Below are positions 1 through 5,841 of a stretch of 8,211 nucleotides of DNA, in pieces. The stretch spans positions 1 to 8,211 of the forward strand of contig CAZCOH010000069.1 in the NCBI GenBank assembly GCA_964500645.1, given 5' to 3'. Source of the stretch: CAYFIW01 sp964500645. Its GTDB lineage: Bacteria > Chloroflexota > Dehalococcoidia > Lucifugimonadales > UBA826. A model generated the notes under the pieces. The model had not been told where the DNA came from, made no database searches, and was given only the letters and a program-made list of their open reading frames with translations. The translations under genes and the position numbers were made by a program. Positions within the stretch are counted from its first letter, which is position 1; each line of letters opens with the position of its first letter.

Positions 1-2
1 TA

Positions 3-779
3 GGTGTCTCACTAGATTCTGTTATACCGACAGGGCCACGAGGAAGAATTGTTGAGGCCGATGTTAGAGCTGCATCAGAAAAAGTTAGTGATGAGGATGA
101 TTCTTTTCAGCTCCCGCAGGGATTGCCAGAGCCCTCTGAAATCTCAGATTTTTCGGGTATGCGAAAGGCCATTGCTACAAATATGAAGCAAAGCTTGGAT
201 CGCTCCGCACAACTTTCTTTTTTCTTCGAGGTTGACGTAACGGAAGCTCAAGAGTATCGGAGGTCTGTTGGAGTTGGGCTGGGAGAATTTCTAATAAAAG
301 CGTCGGCGGAGGCACTCAAAAAGGTTCCCGTGATGAACAGCGTTGTAGCCGGCAATTCATACCTTCAGTTTGATCAGGTGAACATTGCAGTTGCAGTTTC
401 TCTTGATGATGGATTAGTAGTACCCGTGATTAGAGACGTTTTAAATAAAGACCTGCTAGAGATTTCAAAGGAGTTGAAATCCCTATCTGAGAATGCACGA
501 AGTGGAGAATTAATGCCTGATCAGTTTTTAGGTGGTACCTTTACCATCTCAATATTAGGTTCTGTAGATGGATTTACACCTATTCTCAATCAAGGTCAGG
601 TGGCACTTCTTGGGGTTGGAAGAACGAAAGAGAAACCAGTTGTAATCAAGGGGCAAATCGTAGTCAGAGAGATTGCTACTTTAAGCCTGACGGTAGATCA
701 TCAAGTTGTTGATGGGGCCGTGGCGGCAAATTTCAGCAGGAGACTTCAGCAATTAATTGAGAACCCCAATAGGGTTTAA
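3..779 (+). CDS. Dihydrolipoamide acyltransferase (E2 of a 2-oxo acid dehydrogenase complex), 3' part
   Basis: This is the E2 core of a pyruvate, 2-oxoglutarate or branched-chain oxo acid dehydrogenase, which transfers the acyl group from lipoyl-lysine to CoA. The 5' end lies outside the window. The frame stays open from base 3, so the TTG at 123 is not the true start. Codons from 3 to about 70 encode the end of a peripheral subunit-binding domain (GVSLDSV...TGPRGRIVEADV), followed by an acidic linker. The catalytic domain begins near base 150 (SGMRKAIATNM). It contains EVDVTEA, LDDGLVVPVIRD, GGTFTIS, the VALLGVG strand and the active-site motif DHQVVDG, with His at 699-701 and Asp at 711-713. 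The usual Arg of DHRxxDG is Gln here. The lipoyl domain must lie upstream, unseen. Which oxo acid is used cannot be told. E1 and E3 genes are not visible. The family call is firm. Confidence 0.93.
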   Translation, partial: GVSLDSVIPTGPRGRIVEADVRAASEKVSDEDDSFQLPQGLPEPSEISDFSGMRKAIATNMKQSLDRSAQLSFFFEVDVTEAQEYRRSVGVGLGEFLIKASAEALKKVPVMNSVVAGNSYLQFDQVNIAVAVSLDDGLVVPVIRDVLNKDLLEISKELKSLSENARSGELMPDQFLGGTFTISILGSVDGFTPILNQGQVALLGVGRTKEKPVVIKGQIVVREIATLSLTVDHQVVDGAVAANFSRRLQQLIENPNRV

Positions 780-780
780 T
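762..780 (+). terminator. Possible weak terminator at the end of the E2 gene
   Basis: A 5-bp stem AACCC (762-766) / GGGTT (772-776) with a 5-base loop overlaps the E2 stop codon and is followed by TAATTT. It sits where two convergent genes nearly meet, which is a usual place for a terminator. The stem is short and the T tract poor, so this is only a candidate. Confidence 0.25.
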
Positions 781-786
781 TTCAGC

Positions 787-1506
787 TTATCCTATCAACC
801 TTGTGTTACCGAGATATAGTGTGCATATCACCATTAAGATTGCAAAAGATATGGAGATGACAGTTCTTATTTTGATGGATGAAAATGGTTTTCTTCCATA
901 ATCCTGTCTAAGATTGATGGGGTATAAGGATTTGGCTCTAGGAACCACCCCAATTCCTAATATTGCACCGGCTATGAATCCTCCAAGATGTGCCCAGTTG
1001 TCGATTCCCGGCACAATGTATCCAAATGCGAAGTTTATACCTGCTAGGATCAGTACTGCATTTAGGTTTTGTTTCCCCATTTCCCCCATAGATTTTCGAT
1101 TAACAATAAAATATCCGGCAAGCGCGCCCACACATCCGAATATCGCTCCGCTTGCCCCCGCACCTACTCCTAAAAAAGGTATCATCAAGTAACTGAATGA
1201 ACTTCCTGATATTCCTGCCCCTATATAGATAACAGCAAACCTAGAATGACCTACCATTTTTTCTAGAAGGCCTCCCATTATCAGGAGACTTAAACAGTTG
1301 ACTGCAAGGTGTCCGGCACCCACGTGAAGGAATATTGCGGAAAAAAGTCGCCAGTAGTCACCGTTGTTGATATCCAAATAGGTTATAGCACCAAATTGCC
1401 TGAGAGTCATCGGGTCTCTTGAACTACCGATAATTTCTGTAAGAACCCATATGAGTAGATTTATTGATAATATCGAATATACAACTAATGGCTTATTTTC
1501 ACGCAT
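787..1506 (-). CDS. Rhomboid-family intramembrane serine protease
   Basis: This 239-residue polytopic membrane protein should cleave transmembrane substrates within the lipid bilayer. Hydrophobic segments lie at about 8-27, 62-81, 90-110, 119-135, 149-164, 173-188 and 216-233. That gives the six-helix rhomboid core plus a seventh C-terminal helix. Family motifs are all present: YWRLFSAIFLH (51-61), GHLAVN with His66 and Asn70 in the oxyanion region, GASG (117-120) with nucleophile Ser119, and AHLGG (172-176) with catalytic His173. No extra zinc-finger or rubredoxin domain is seen. It lies 51 bp downstream of lysA on the same strand and may be co-transcribed with it. Only a weak SD (GCGGA) precedes the ATG. 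The substrate is unknown, and nothing suggests a functional link to lysine synthesis beyond position. It looks catalytically intact. Confidence 0.93.
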   Translation of the reverse strand: MRENKPLVVYSILSINLLIWVLTEIIGSSRDPMTLRQFGAITYLDINNGDYWRLFSAIFLHVGAGHLAVNCLSLLIMGGLLEKMVGHSRFAVIYIGAGISGSSFSYLMIPFLGVGAGASGAIFGCVGALAGYFIVNRKSMGEMGKQNLNAVLILAGINFAFGYIVPGIDNWAHLGGFIAGAILGIGVVPRAKSLYPINLRQDYGRKPFSSIKIRTVISISFAILMVICTLYLGNTRLIG

Positions 1507-1557
1507 TATTAATCCGCTTTATAAAATATAAGGTCCAGAACTACTCTTTAAACGTGA

Positions 1558-2871
1558 TTATAAGTCTAAAGCCATCAAGTCCTGATAAGTCTCTCTTTTC
1601 CTGATGAGACGTGGATTTCCTGAATTAACCATCAAGACAGCGGGCCTCGGGTTCATGTTGTAATTGCTAGACATTGCCAGACAATAAGCACCTGATGAAG
1701 GTATGGCCACAAGATCTCCTGACTCCGGTGTAGGGAGTGAGATATCCTTGATGAGGATATCTCCAGATTCACAATATTTTCCTGCGAGCGTTACTAGTTT
1801 TGTGTCCCCTGAAAAATTCATTTTATTGGCAACGACTGCTTCATACTCTGATCCATATAAAGCTGGTCTTATGTTGTCTCCCATTCCACCATCCAGAGAT
1901 ACATAAGTCCTGACCGTCGGGATTTCTTTGATTACCCCCACGGTGTAAATAGCCACACCTGCTCTACCAACTATAGATCTCCCAGGTTCAATAATTAATG
2001 TTGGTAGGTCAAATCCCAGTTCATCGCATTTGTTTTTTATCATTGAGGTGATGACTTCGGCGTAATCACCTATAGGTGGAGGTGGTTCATTTCTTACATA
2101 GCCTATTGCAAACCCTCCTCCTGTACTGAATTCCCTAAGGTCCAAGCCCTCAGATCTGAAAGGGGCTAAATAATCTAAAACAGTGTCTATAGCTTCTGAA
2201 TATGGTTCAAGTTCGAAAATCGGTGACCCTAGGTGGAAATGAATACCCTTTAAGTCTAAGTTTGTAGAACTTAATGCCTGCCTTATGGCGATCGTACTTT
2301 CTCCAGATTCGATTGAGAATCCAAATTTCACATCAAGAATGCCCGTAGTGGTGTGGCCATGAGTGTGAGCATCAACTGATGGGGACAATCTAAGCATTAT
2401 GCCCTGGGTTATATTCTTTTCTCGGGCAATTTCATTAAGGAGATCTAGTTCTTGGAATCCGTCAACCACTATTGTCCCAACACCTGATTCTATGGCTTGT
2501 GTTAACTCTTGAGGAGTCTTGTTATTTCCATGGAAGGCCATTTTTTCGGCGGGAAATCCACCCGCGATTGCGACAGCTATTTCCCCTCCGGAGACAACGT
2601 CTAGGGATAGATTCTCCTCTTCAGCGATTTTTGCCATTTCCTTGTTTAAAAATGCCTTAGATGCATATGCAACAACAGTATTTTTATACCTAGATGTAAA
2701 TTCTTCCACAAATGTTTTTGCCATGGTTCTGATTGTTATTTCATCGTATATGTAGAGAGGCGTTCCATATTCTCTAGCCAGCGATATAACATCCAGTCCA
2801 CCTATTTCCAGATGACCTGAAGTATTAACGCTAGTACCCATTGGGAATAAACTTACGTTTTCAAAAGTCAT
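1558..2871 (-). CDS. lysA: Diaminopimelate decarboxylase
   Basis: This cytoplasmic PLP enzyme decarboxylates meso-diaminopimelate to L-lysine, the last step of the DAP pathway. It has 437 residues, close to the usual 410-440, with a fold-type III (alanine racemase-like) barrel followed by a beta domain. Visible motifs are TPLYIYDE (37-44), the PLP-lysine motif VAYASKAF (67-74, Lys72), the HFHLGSPI strand (211-218), the phosphate-binding glycines STGGGFAIGY (249-258), EPGRSIVG (295-302), the substrate-binding CESGD (367-371) contributed across the dimer, and SSGAY (392-396). HFHLGSPI replaces the more common H-x-HIGSQ. The ATG at 2871 is supported by GGAG seven bases upstream. The motif set favours DAP decarboxylase over arginine or ornithine/carboxynorspermidine decarboxylases. 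Other lysine genes are not in the window. The rhomboid gene follows on the same strand. Confidence 0.93.
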   Translation of the reverse strand: MTFENVSLFPMGTSVNTSGHLEIGGLDVISLAREYGTPLYIYDEITIRTMAKTFVEEFTSRYKNTVVAYASKAFLNKEMAKIAEEENLSLDVVSGGEIAVAIAGGFPAEKMAFHGNNKTPQELTQAIESGVGTIVVDGFQELDLLNEIAREKNITQGIMLRLSPSVDAHTHGHTTTGILDVKFGFSIESGESTIAIRQALSSTNLDLKGIHFHLGSPIFELEPYSEAIDTVLDYLAPFRSEGLDLREFSTGGGFAIGYVRNEPPPPIGDYAEVITSMIKNKCDELGFDLPTLIIEPGRSIVGRAGVAIYTVGVIKEIPTVRTYVSLDGGMGDNIRPALYGSEYEAVVANKMNFSGDTKLVTLAGKYCESGDILIKDISLPTPESGDLVAIPSSGAYCLAMSSNYNMNPRPAVLMVNSGNPRLIRKRETYQDLMALDL

Positions 2872-2904
2872 AATAAAACTCCAATTGGTTTCTCTTTTGA
2901 AGCG

Positions 2905-2923
2905 TGAGTGAAAAAGTCACTCA
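2905..2923. repeat. 7-bp inverted repeat in the lysA leader
   Basis: TGAGTGA (2905-2911) and TCACTCA (2917-2923) are perfect inverted copies separated by AAAAG. The element begins about 33 bases upstream of the lysA ATG. It could be an operator half-site pair or a small hairpin in the lysA 5' leader. Which one cannot be decided by eye. Confidence 0.5.
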
Positions 2924-2963
2924 ACGTTTAACTTGAGACATATATTATCCGTCCTGAGGTTTG

Positions 2964-2994
2964 ATTGGAATCATTGACATGCTCAACTTCCAAT
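2964..2994. repeat. Interrupted inverted repeat, possible operator or RNA hairpin
   Basis: ATTGGAA (2964-2970) and TTCCAAT (2988-2994) are perfect inverted copies around a 17-base centre. That centre itself pairs TTGA (2974-2977) with TCAA (2983-2986) around the loop CATGC. The element overlaps the candidate -35 box at 2974-2979, which would suit an operator. It could also fold as a two-tier stem in a transcript. Confidence 0.45.
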
Positions 2995-3002
2995 GCTACT
3001 CT
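2974..3002 (+). promoter_or_regulatory. Candidate sigma70-type promoter for the DUF362 gene
   Basis: A consensus TTGACA at 2974-2979 is followed after 17 bases by TACTCT (2997-3002). The -35 is perfect and the spacing ideal, but the -10 matches TATAAT at only three of six positions. CATAAT at 3031-3036 is a better -10 sequence but has no good -35 at normal spacing. Start-site mapping would settle which, if either, is used. Confidence 0.3.
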
Positions 3003-3014
3003 CACAATGGTTTG

Positions 3015-3031
3015 GTAGGCGCGAATCCTAC
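3015..3031 (+). other. Small hairpin resembling a tRNA T arm
   Basis: GTAGG (3015-3019) pairs with CCTAC (3027-3031) around the 7-base loop CGCGAAT. The 5-bp stem and 7-base loop ending GAAT are like a tRNA T arm, although the canonical loop begins TTC. No convincing anticodon arm or full cloverleaf surrounds it, so it is recorded as a leader hairpin only. Confidence 0.3.
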
Positions 3032-3072
3032 ATAATTTAAAGAGCGGTTATCTAGGGAATTTGGAGGAAAAA

Positions 3073-4485
3073 ATGGCAGAGTCCCAAGTTTACTATATGG
3101 ATGCACATTCAGAGTCGACGGAAACTTCGTTGGCTGCCAAGATGATAACGGTATTTGATGCTGCAGGACTAGACGAGATAGTTAAACCAAATGACATAGT
3201 GGCTATCAAGGTTCACTGTGGAGAATGGAATAACTCGGCTTACCTTAGGCCACTGTACGCTAGAACGCTGGCGGATAGGATTAAAGAACTGGGCGGCAGG
3301 CCGTTTGTCTGCGATACCACAACCTCGACTTATAGCCCATGGGGATCTAGGTCAAGTGAATTGGATATCCTGTTGACTGCCGAAAGAAACGGATATAGCT
3401 CAGCAACCTTGGGTTGTCCTTTCATTTGTGCAGATGGGTTTATTGGTACAAACGATTTCGTGGTCGATATACCTGAGGGGTATATTTTGAAAGAAGCATA
3501 CGTGGCCCAGGCTATTGCTGCTGCAGATGCATTGATTGCTCTTACTCATTTCAAAGGTCATAGCATGGGTGTGATAGGGGGAGCGCTAAAGAACCTTGGC
3601 ATTGGAGCTCAGTCGAAGAGAGGTAAATTCAATGTCCACATGGGAGGACATCCCACATATGGACTCGGCGCCGCGGGGGTGTTTCATCCTGAAAACTTTA
3701 AAGGCAAGGAAAATACTCCTGATTGGGAGATTCTAGAAGATTGTTGCCCATTTGGTCTTTATAACATTAATGAAAATGATGAACTTGAATGGGATGGGGA
3801 TAAGTGTGCCAACTGTTTGGGATGTTTTGGAGTCATGGGTCCCAGGGGTCTAATGGATATTCCTCCCATCCAATTTGATGCTGTAGACGCTGCAATAGCT
3901 GACGCATGTCTTGGTGTTGAGAAAGCTGTAGGGAAGGGTAAGGTAGGTTATATAAATATGGCAGTAGATGTTTCGCCTGCGTGCGATTGCGCTGGCCATG
4001 CTGATGTGCCGATAGTCCCTCATCTAGGTGTCTTTGCTAGTAAGGATGCTGTGGCTATAGACATGGCTTGCGTAGACAAAGCGCGAGAGGCCGAAGGTAT
4101 CAAAGGCTCCAAAGCAGAGTTGATGGAAGCTCACCATTCAGGTGACAAGAAATTTGAATCGGCAGCTGCTACATTCCATACCCAAAGTGAAGTGACCAGT
4201 ATCAATACTGGACATGAAATAGGCTTGGGAAGCAGAGATTATGAACTAATTGAATGTGAACCAGGAAGCCCAGAAAGATTCAGGTTCCCTTACGATACAA
4301 GGCCCAGTAGGCAAAGGTTTGGGGAAAGGTTCAAGAAATTCCAGCCATTCCCATATGATAAATATGATGGGAAAGGTTTCCACAGGCTTGATGTAGTAGA
4401 TTTGGATAAAGTGAGACATCACTACGAAGATGATGTTGAGGTTACTGAGGTCCAGGAAACGATACATGCTGACGGTGACGATTAG
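3073..4485 (+). CDS. DUF362-domain iron-sulfur protein with C-terminal extension
   Basis: This 470-residue protein of the DUF362 family has no settled biochemical role; members carry Fe-S clusters and are presumed redox or cofactor proteins. Family signatures run in order: VAIKVHCGEWNNSAYLRP (43-60), a GGRPFVCDT strand (74-82), CPFICADGF (115-123), THFKGHSMGVIGGALKNLG (158-176), a half-ferredoxin cysteine cluster C245xxC248xxC251 with CCP at 224-226, and CDCAGHADVPIVPHLGVFAS (304-323) leading to KDAVAID (324-330). The family's usual end, GLGSRDYELIE, is at 384-394. About 75 charged, aromatic-rich residues follow, ending in an acidic tail. No signal peptide is seen. The ATG at 3073 is chosen over the in-frame TTG at 3061 because that TTG lies before the SD GGAGG (3063-3067), which sits five bases from the ATG. 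It stands alone or heads the rightward cluster, depending on read-through at the hairpin after it. Confidence 0.88.
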   Translation: MAESQVYYMDAHSESTETSLAAKMITVFDAAGLDEIVKPNDIVAIKVHCGEWNNSAYLRPLYARTLADRIKELGGRPFVCDTTTSTYSPWGSRSSELDILLTAERNGYSSATLGCPFICADGFIGTNDFVVDIPEGYILKEAYVAQAIAAADALIALTHFKGHSMGVIGGALKNLGIGAQSKRGKFNVHMGGHPTYGLGAAGVFHPENFKGKENTPDWEILEDCCPFGLYNINENDELEWDGDKCANCLGCFGVMGPRGLMDIPPIQFDAVDAAIADACLGVEKAVGKGKVGYINMAVDVSPACDCAGHADVPIVPHLGVFASKDAVAIDMACVDKAREAEGIKGSKAELMEAHHSGDKKFESAAATFHTQSEVTSINTGHEIGLGSRDYELIECEPGSPERFRFPYDTRPSRQRFGERFKKFQPFPYDKYDGKGFHRLDVVDLDKVRHHYEDDVEVTEVQETIHADGDD

Positions 4486-4529
4486 CCCCGGTCGACAAAT
4501 AAAGGGTGCTTTTACCCAGCTAATGGAAG

Positions 4530-4574
4530 ATTTAGGGGGCGACCACGATATGTGGTCGCCCCCTAAATTTATTT
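4530..4574 (+). terminator. Strong hairpin, probable intrinsic terminator or attenuator
   Basis: A perfect 17-bp stem (4530-4546 with 4552-4568) closes a 5-base loop GATAT. Its core AGGGGGCGACCAC is GC-rich and its base AT-rich, and TTATTT follows. It ends transcription of the DUF362 gene at least in part. The T tract is interrupted by an A. The stem ends only 14 bases before the next gene's SD, leaving no space for a promoter between, so the downstream cluster is either read through this hairpin or starts upstream of it. Confidence 0.72.
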
Positions 4575-4597
4575 AGGAACTTAAGGAGAAATTGTAT

Positions 4598-4921
4598 ATG
4601 CCACAATCGGGACAAGAGATGTTGGAAGATTCAATAGCAACTTGCAAAAAGATATCGGAAGGTCTCAATTCACAGAACTCAGATTGGGAACATTCAATAG
4701 TTGAAATTGTAGAAAAATTTGAAGAGGTAAGTGACACTTTTTTCTTCAAGACGATGCCAAGCATACCACCCACAAGGACGGCCATGAGAGAAGCTGCAGC
4801 ATTGTTAGAATTAAAGAATGCTGGGGACTGGGACGGCTTCGGAAATGCTATTGCGACGTTGATTGATAGTGCTCAAAATGTAATAGAAAAAGCTGGTATG
4901 AAAGGAACTACTCTTACGTGA
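4598..4921 (+). CDS. Small unrecognised helical protein
   Basis: This 107-residue protein belongs to no family I recognise. It has no signal peptide and no clear membrane segment, so it is probably cytoplasmic. It looks largely helical: amphipathic stretches at about 5-24, 31-50, 60-75 and 80-99 are broken by a Pro-rich turn (MPSIPPT, 53-59) and by AGDWDG (75-80). A four-helix bundle is a guess. It has a single Cys (16) and no metal-binding pattern. The ATG at 4598 is preferred over the TTG at 4592 because AAGGAG (4583-4588) lies nine bases from the ATG but only three from the TTG. It overlaps the following SDR gene by four bases (GTGA), so the two are probably translationally coupled and may act together. 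That overlap, the good SD and sustained frame make it a real gene rather than a chance ORF. Confidence 0.78.
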   Translation: MPQSGQEMLEDSIATCKKISEGLNSQNSDWEHSIVEIVEKFEEVSDTFFFKTMPSIPPTRTAMREAAALLELKNAGDWDGFGNAIATLIDSAQNVIEKAGMKGTTLT

Positions 4922-5793
4922 CAAATCCGATTCTTATTACGGGAGGAGCTGGAAGCGTTGGCCGTCAGTTAACTTCTATGTTTTTGGAAGAAGGGAGAAG
5001 GGTTCGTATATTCGACCTGCCATTTATGGATTTTACAGGACTAGATGAGGACCCTAATGTTGAGGTATACAAGGGAGACATCACAGATCCTAAGTCGGTG
5101 TCTAAAGCTGCGGAAGGGATTAGTGGAGTTCTACACCTTGCAGCTATTCTTCCTCCCAATAGTGAAAAAGATAAAGAATTTACCTTTAAAGTGAACGTTG
5201 ATGGAACAAATAACATAGTTGAGGCTATAAAAGATTCATCACCTGACGCCACAATCGTTTTTACATCCTCTATAAGTACTTATGGAGATACTTCTGCTGA
5301 AGGTGACCCAATTACTATAGAACAATCCCAGAATGCGATAGATGTCTATGCTGAAAGTAAAATAGCAGGGGAGAAACTGTTGAAGGAATCAGGAGCAAAT
5401 TTCGTTATATTGCGAATAGCCAGTATAGCTGTACCTGAATTTCTTGAACCTCCTGAGCCATGGCCATTCACTTCTGAGCAAAGAGTCGAGATGATTCACA
5501 GAGATGATGTCGCAGACGCGATAAAAAATTCGGTGGATTCCAAGGAAGCGATTGGAAAGATATTTAATATAGCTGGCGGAGATAGCTGGAGGTTGCATGG
5601 GAAAAATTATGTCGAAGATTTTTTTCAAGTAATGGGCGCGCCAGTAGAGATGGCAGTTTACAGGGATTCGACAGGATGGAATGATTGGTACGACACTACA
5701 GAATCTCAACGAATACTCAGTTACCAAAACAGAAGTTATTCATATTATGGCGACCAGATGAAAGAAATAATCAGGGCTATGATGGAAGGATAG
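4918..5793 (+). CDS. NAD(P)-dependent epimerase/dehydratase-type SDR
   Basis: This 291-residue extended short-chain dehydrogenase acts on an unknown, possibly sugar- or nucleotide-linked, substrate. The Rossmann motif TGGAGSVG is at 8-15. Asp33 at the end of the second strand suggests NAD(H) rather than NADP(H). GDITD (53-57) and LHLAA (72-76) follow. The catalytic set is Ser117/Ser118 (FTSSISTYG) with Tyr144-x3-Lys148 (YAESK). IHRDDVADAI (193-202) and FNIAGG (216-221) are typical of the extended class. The C-terminal part, with SWRLHGKNY and GWNDWYDTTESQRILSYQ, sets substrate choice and is not diagnostic to me. The start is GTG at 4918, overlapping the stop of the small upstream gene. AAGGA (4902-4906) is a plausible SD, and a later ATG would lose the nucleotide-binding loop. 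LarE follows after 48 bp. Confidence 0.9.
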   Translation: MTNPILITGGAGSVGRQLTSMFLEEGRRVRIFDLPFMDFTGLDEDPNVEVYKGDITDPKSVSKAAEGISGVLHLAAILPPNSEKDKEFTFKVNVDGTNNIVEAIKDSSPDATIVFTSSISTYGDTSAEGDPITIEQSQNAIDVYAESKIAGEKLLKESGANFVILRIASIAVPEFLEPPEPWPFTSEQRVEMIHRDDVADAIKNSVDSKEAIGKIFNIAGGDSWRLHGKNYVEDFFQVMGAPVEMAVYRDSTGWNDWYDTTESQRILSYQNRSYSYYGDQMKEIIRAMMEG

Positions 5794-5841
5794 ACGCACC
5801 TCTTTCATGGGGCTTCTTATTCTTTAAGCAGGAGATGGGAA

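Larger units (their letters stand above)
2872..3072. promoter_or_regulatory. Divergent intergenic region between lysA and the DUF362 gene
   Basis: About 200 bp without a convincing ORF separates two divergently transcribed genes, so it should hold both promoters. It contains three small inverted repeats, listed separately, and a TTGACA box. A candidate minus-strand -10 region for lysA lies around 2942-2950 (GGATAATATA read on the minus strand), but no good -35 accompanies it. I looked for a lysine riboswitch in the lysA leader and for T-box and cobalamin motifs and found none of their conserved elements. Confidence 0.6.

Noticed and set aside
123..779. E2 gene starting at the TTG at 123
   Set aside because: The same frame is open back to base 3 and encodes a recognisable subunit-binding domain, so the gene begins outside the window.
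914..1192. Plus-strand ORF of 92 codons inside the rhomboid gene
   Set aside because: It is antisense to an intact rhomboid with all its catalytic motifs, has a Pro/Ala/Ile-rich composition typical of a shadow frame, and matches nothing I recognise.
2472..2755. Two overlapping plus-strand ORFs inside lysA
   Set aside because: Both are antisense to conserved lysA sequence and show no family motifs.
2942..3038. A tRNA gene
   Set aside because: Only a T-arm-like hairpin and an imperfect closing stem are present; the D arm and anticodon arm do not form, so no tRNA is annotated.
2872..3060. Lysine riboswitch upstream of lysA
   Set aside because: The leader read on the minus strand lacks the conserved lysine-riboswitch core elements I know, and space before the gene is limited.
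4246..4467. Minus-strand ORF opposite the DUF362 C-terminal extension
   Set aside because: No SD or motifs; the plus frame continues unbroken from the conserved domain to a stop just before a terminator, so the extension is the better reading.
4562..4577. CCTAAAT-TT-ATTTAGG as a second independent hairpin
   Set aside because: A 2-base loop is too tight, and the left half is already paired in the much stronger 17-bp stem; it is noted only as an alternative pairing.
5389..5727. Minus-strand ORF of 112 codons inside the SDR gene
   Set aside because: Antisense shadow of a well-supported SDR; no recognisable protein.
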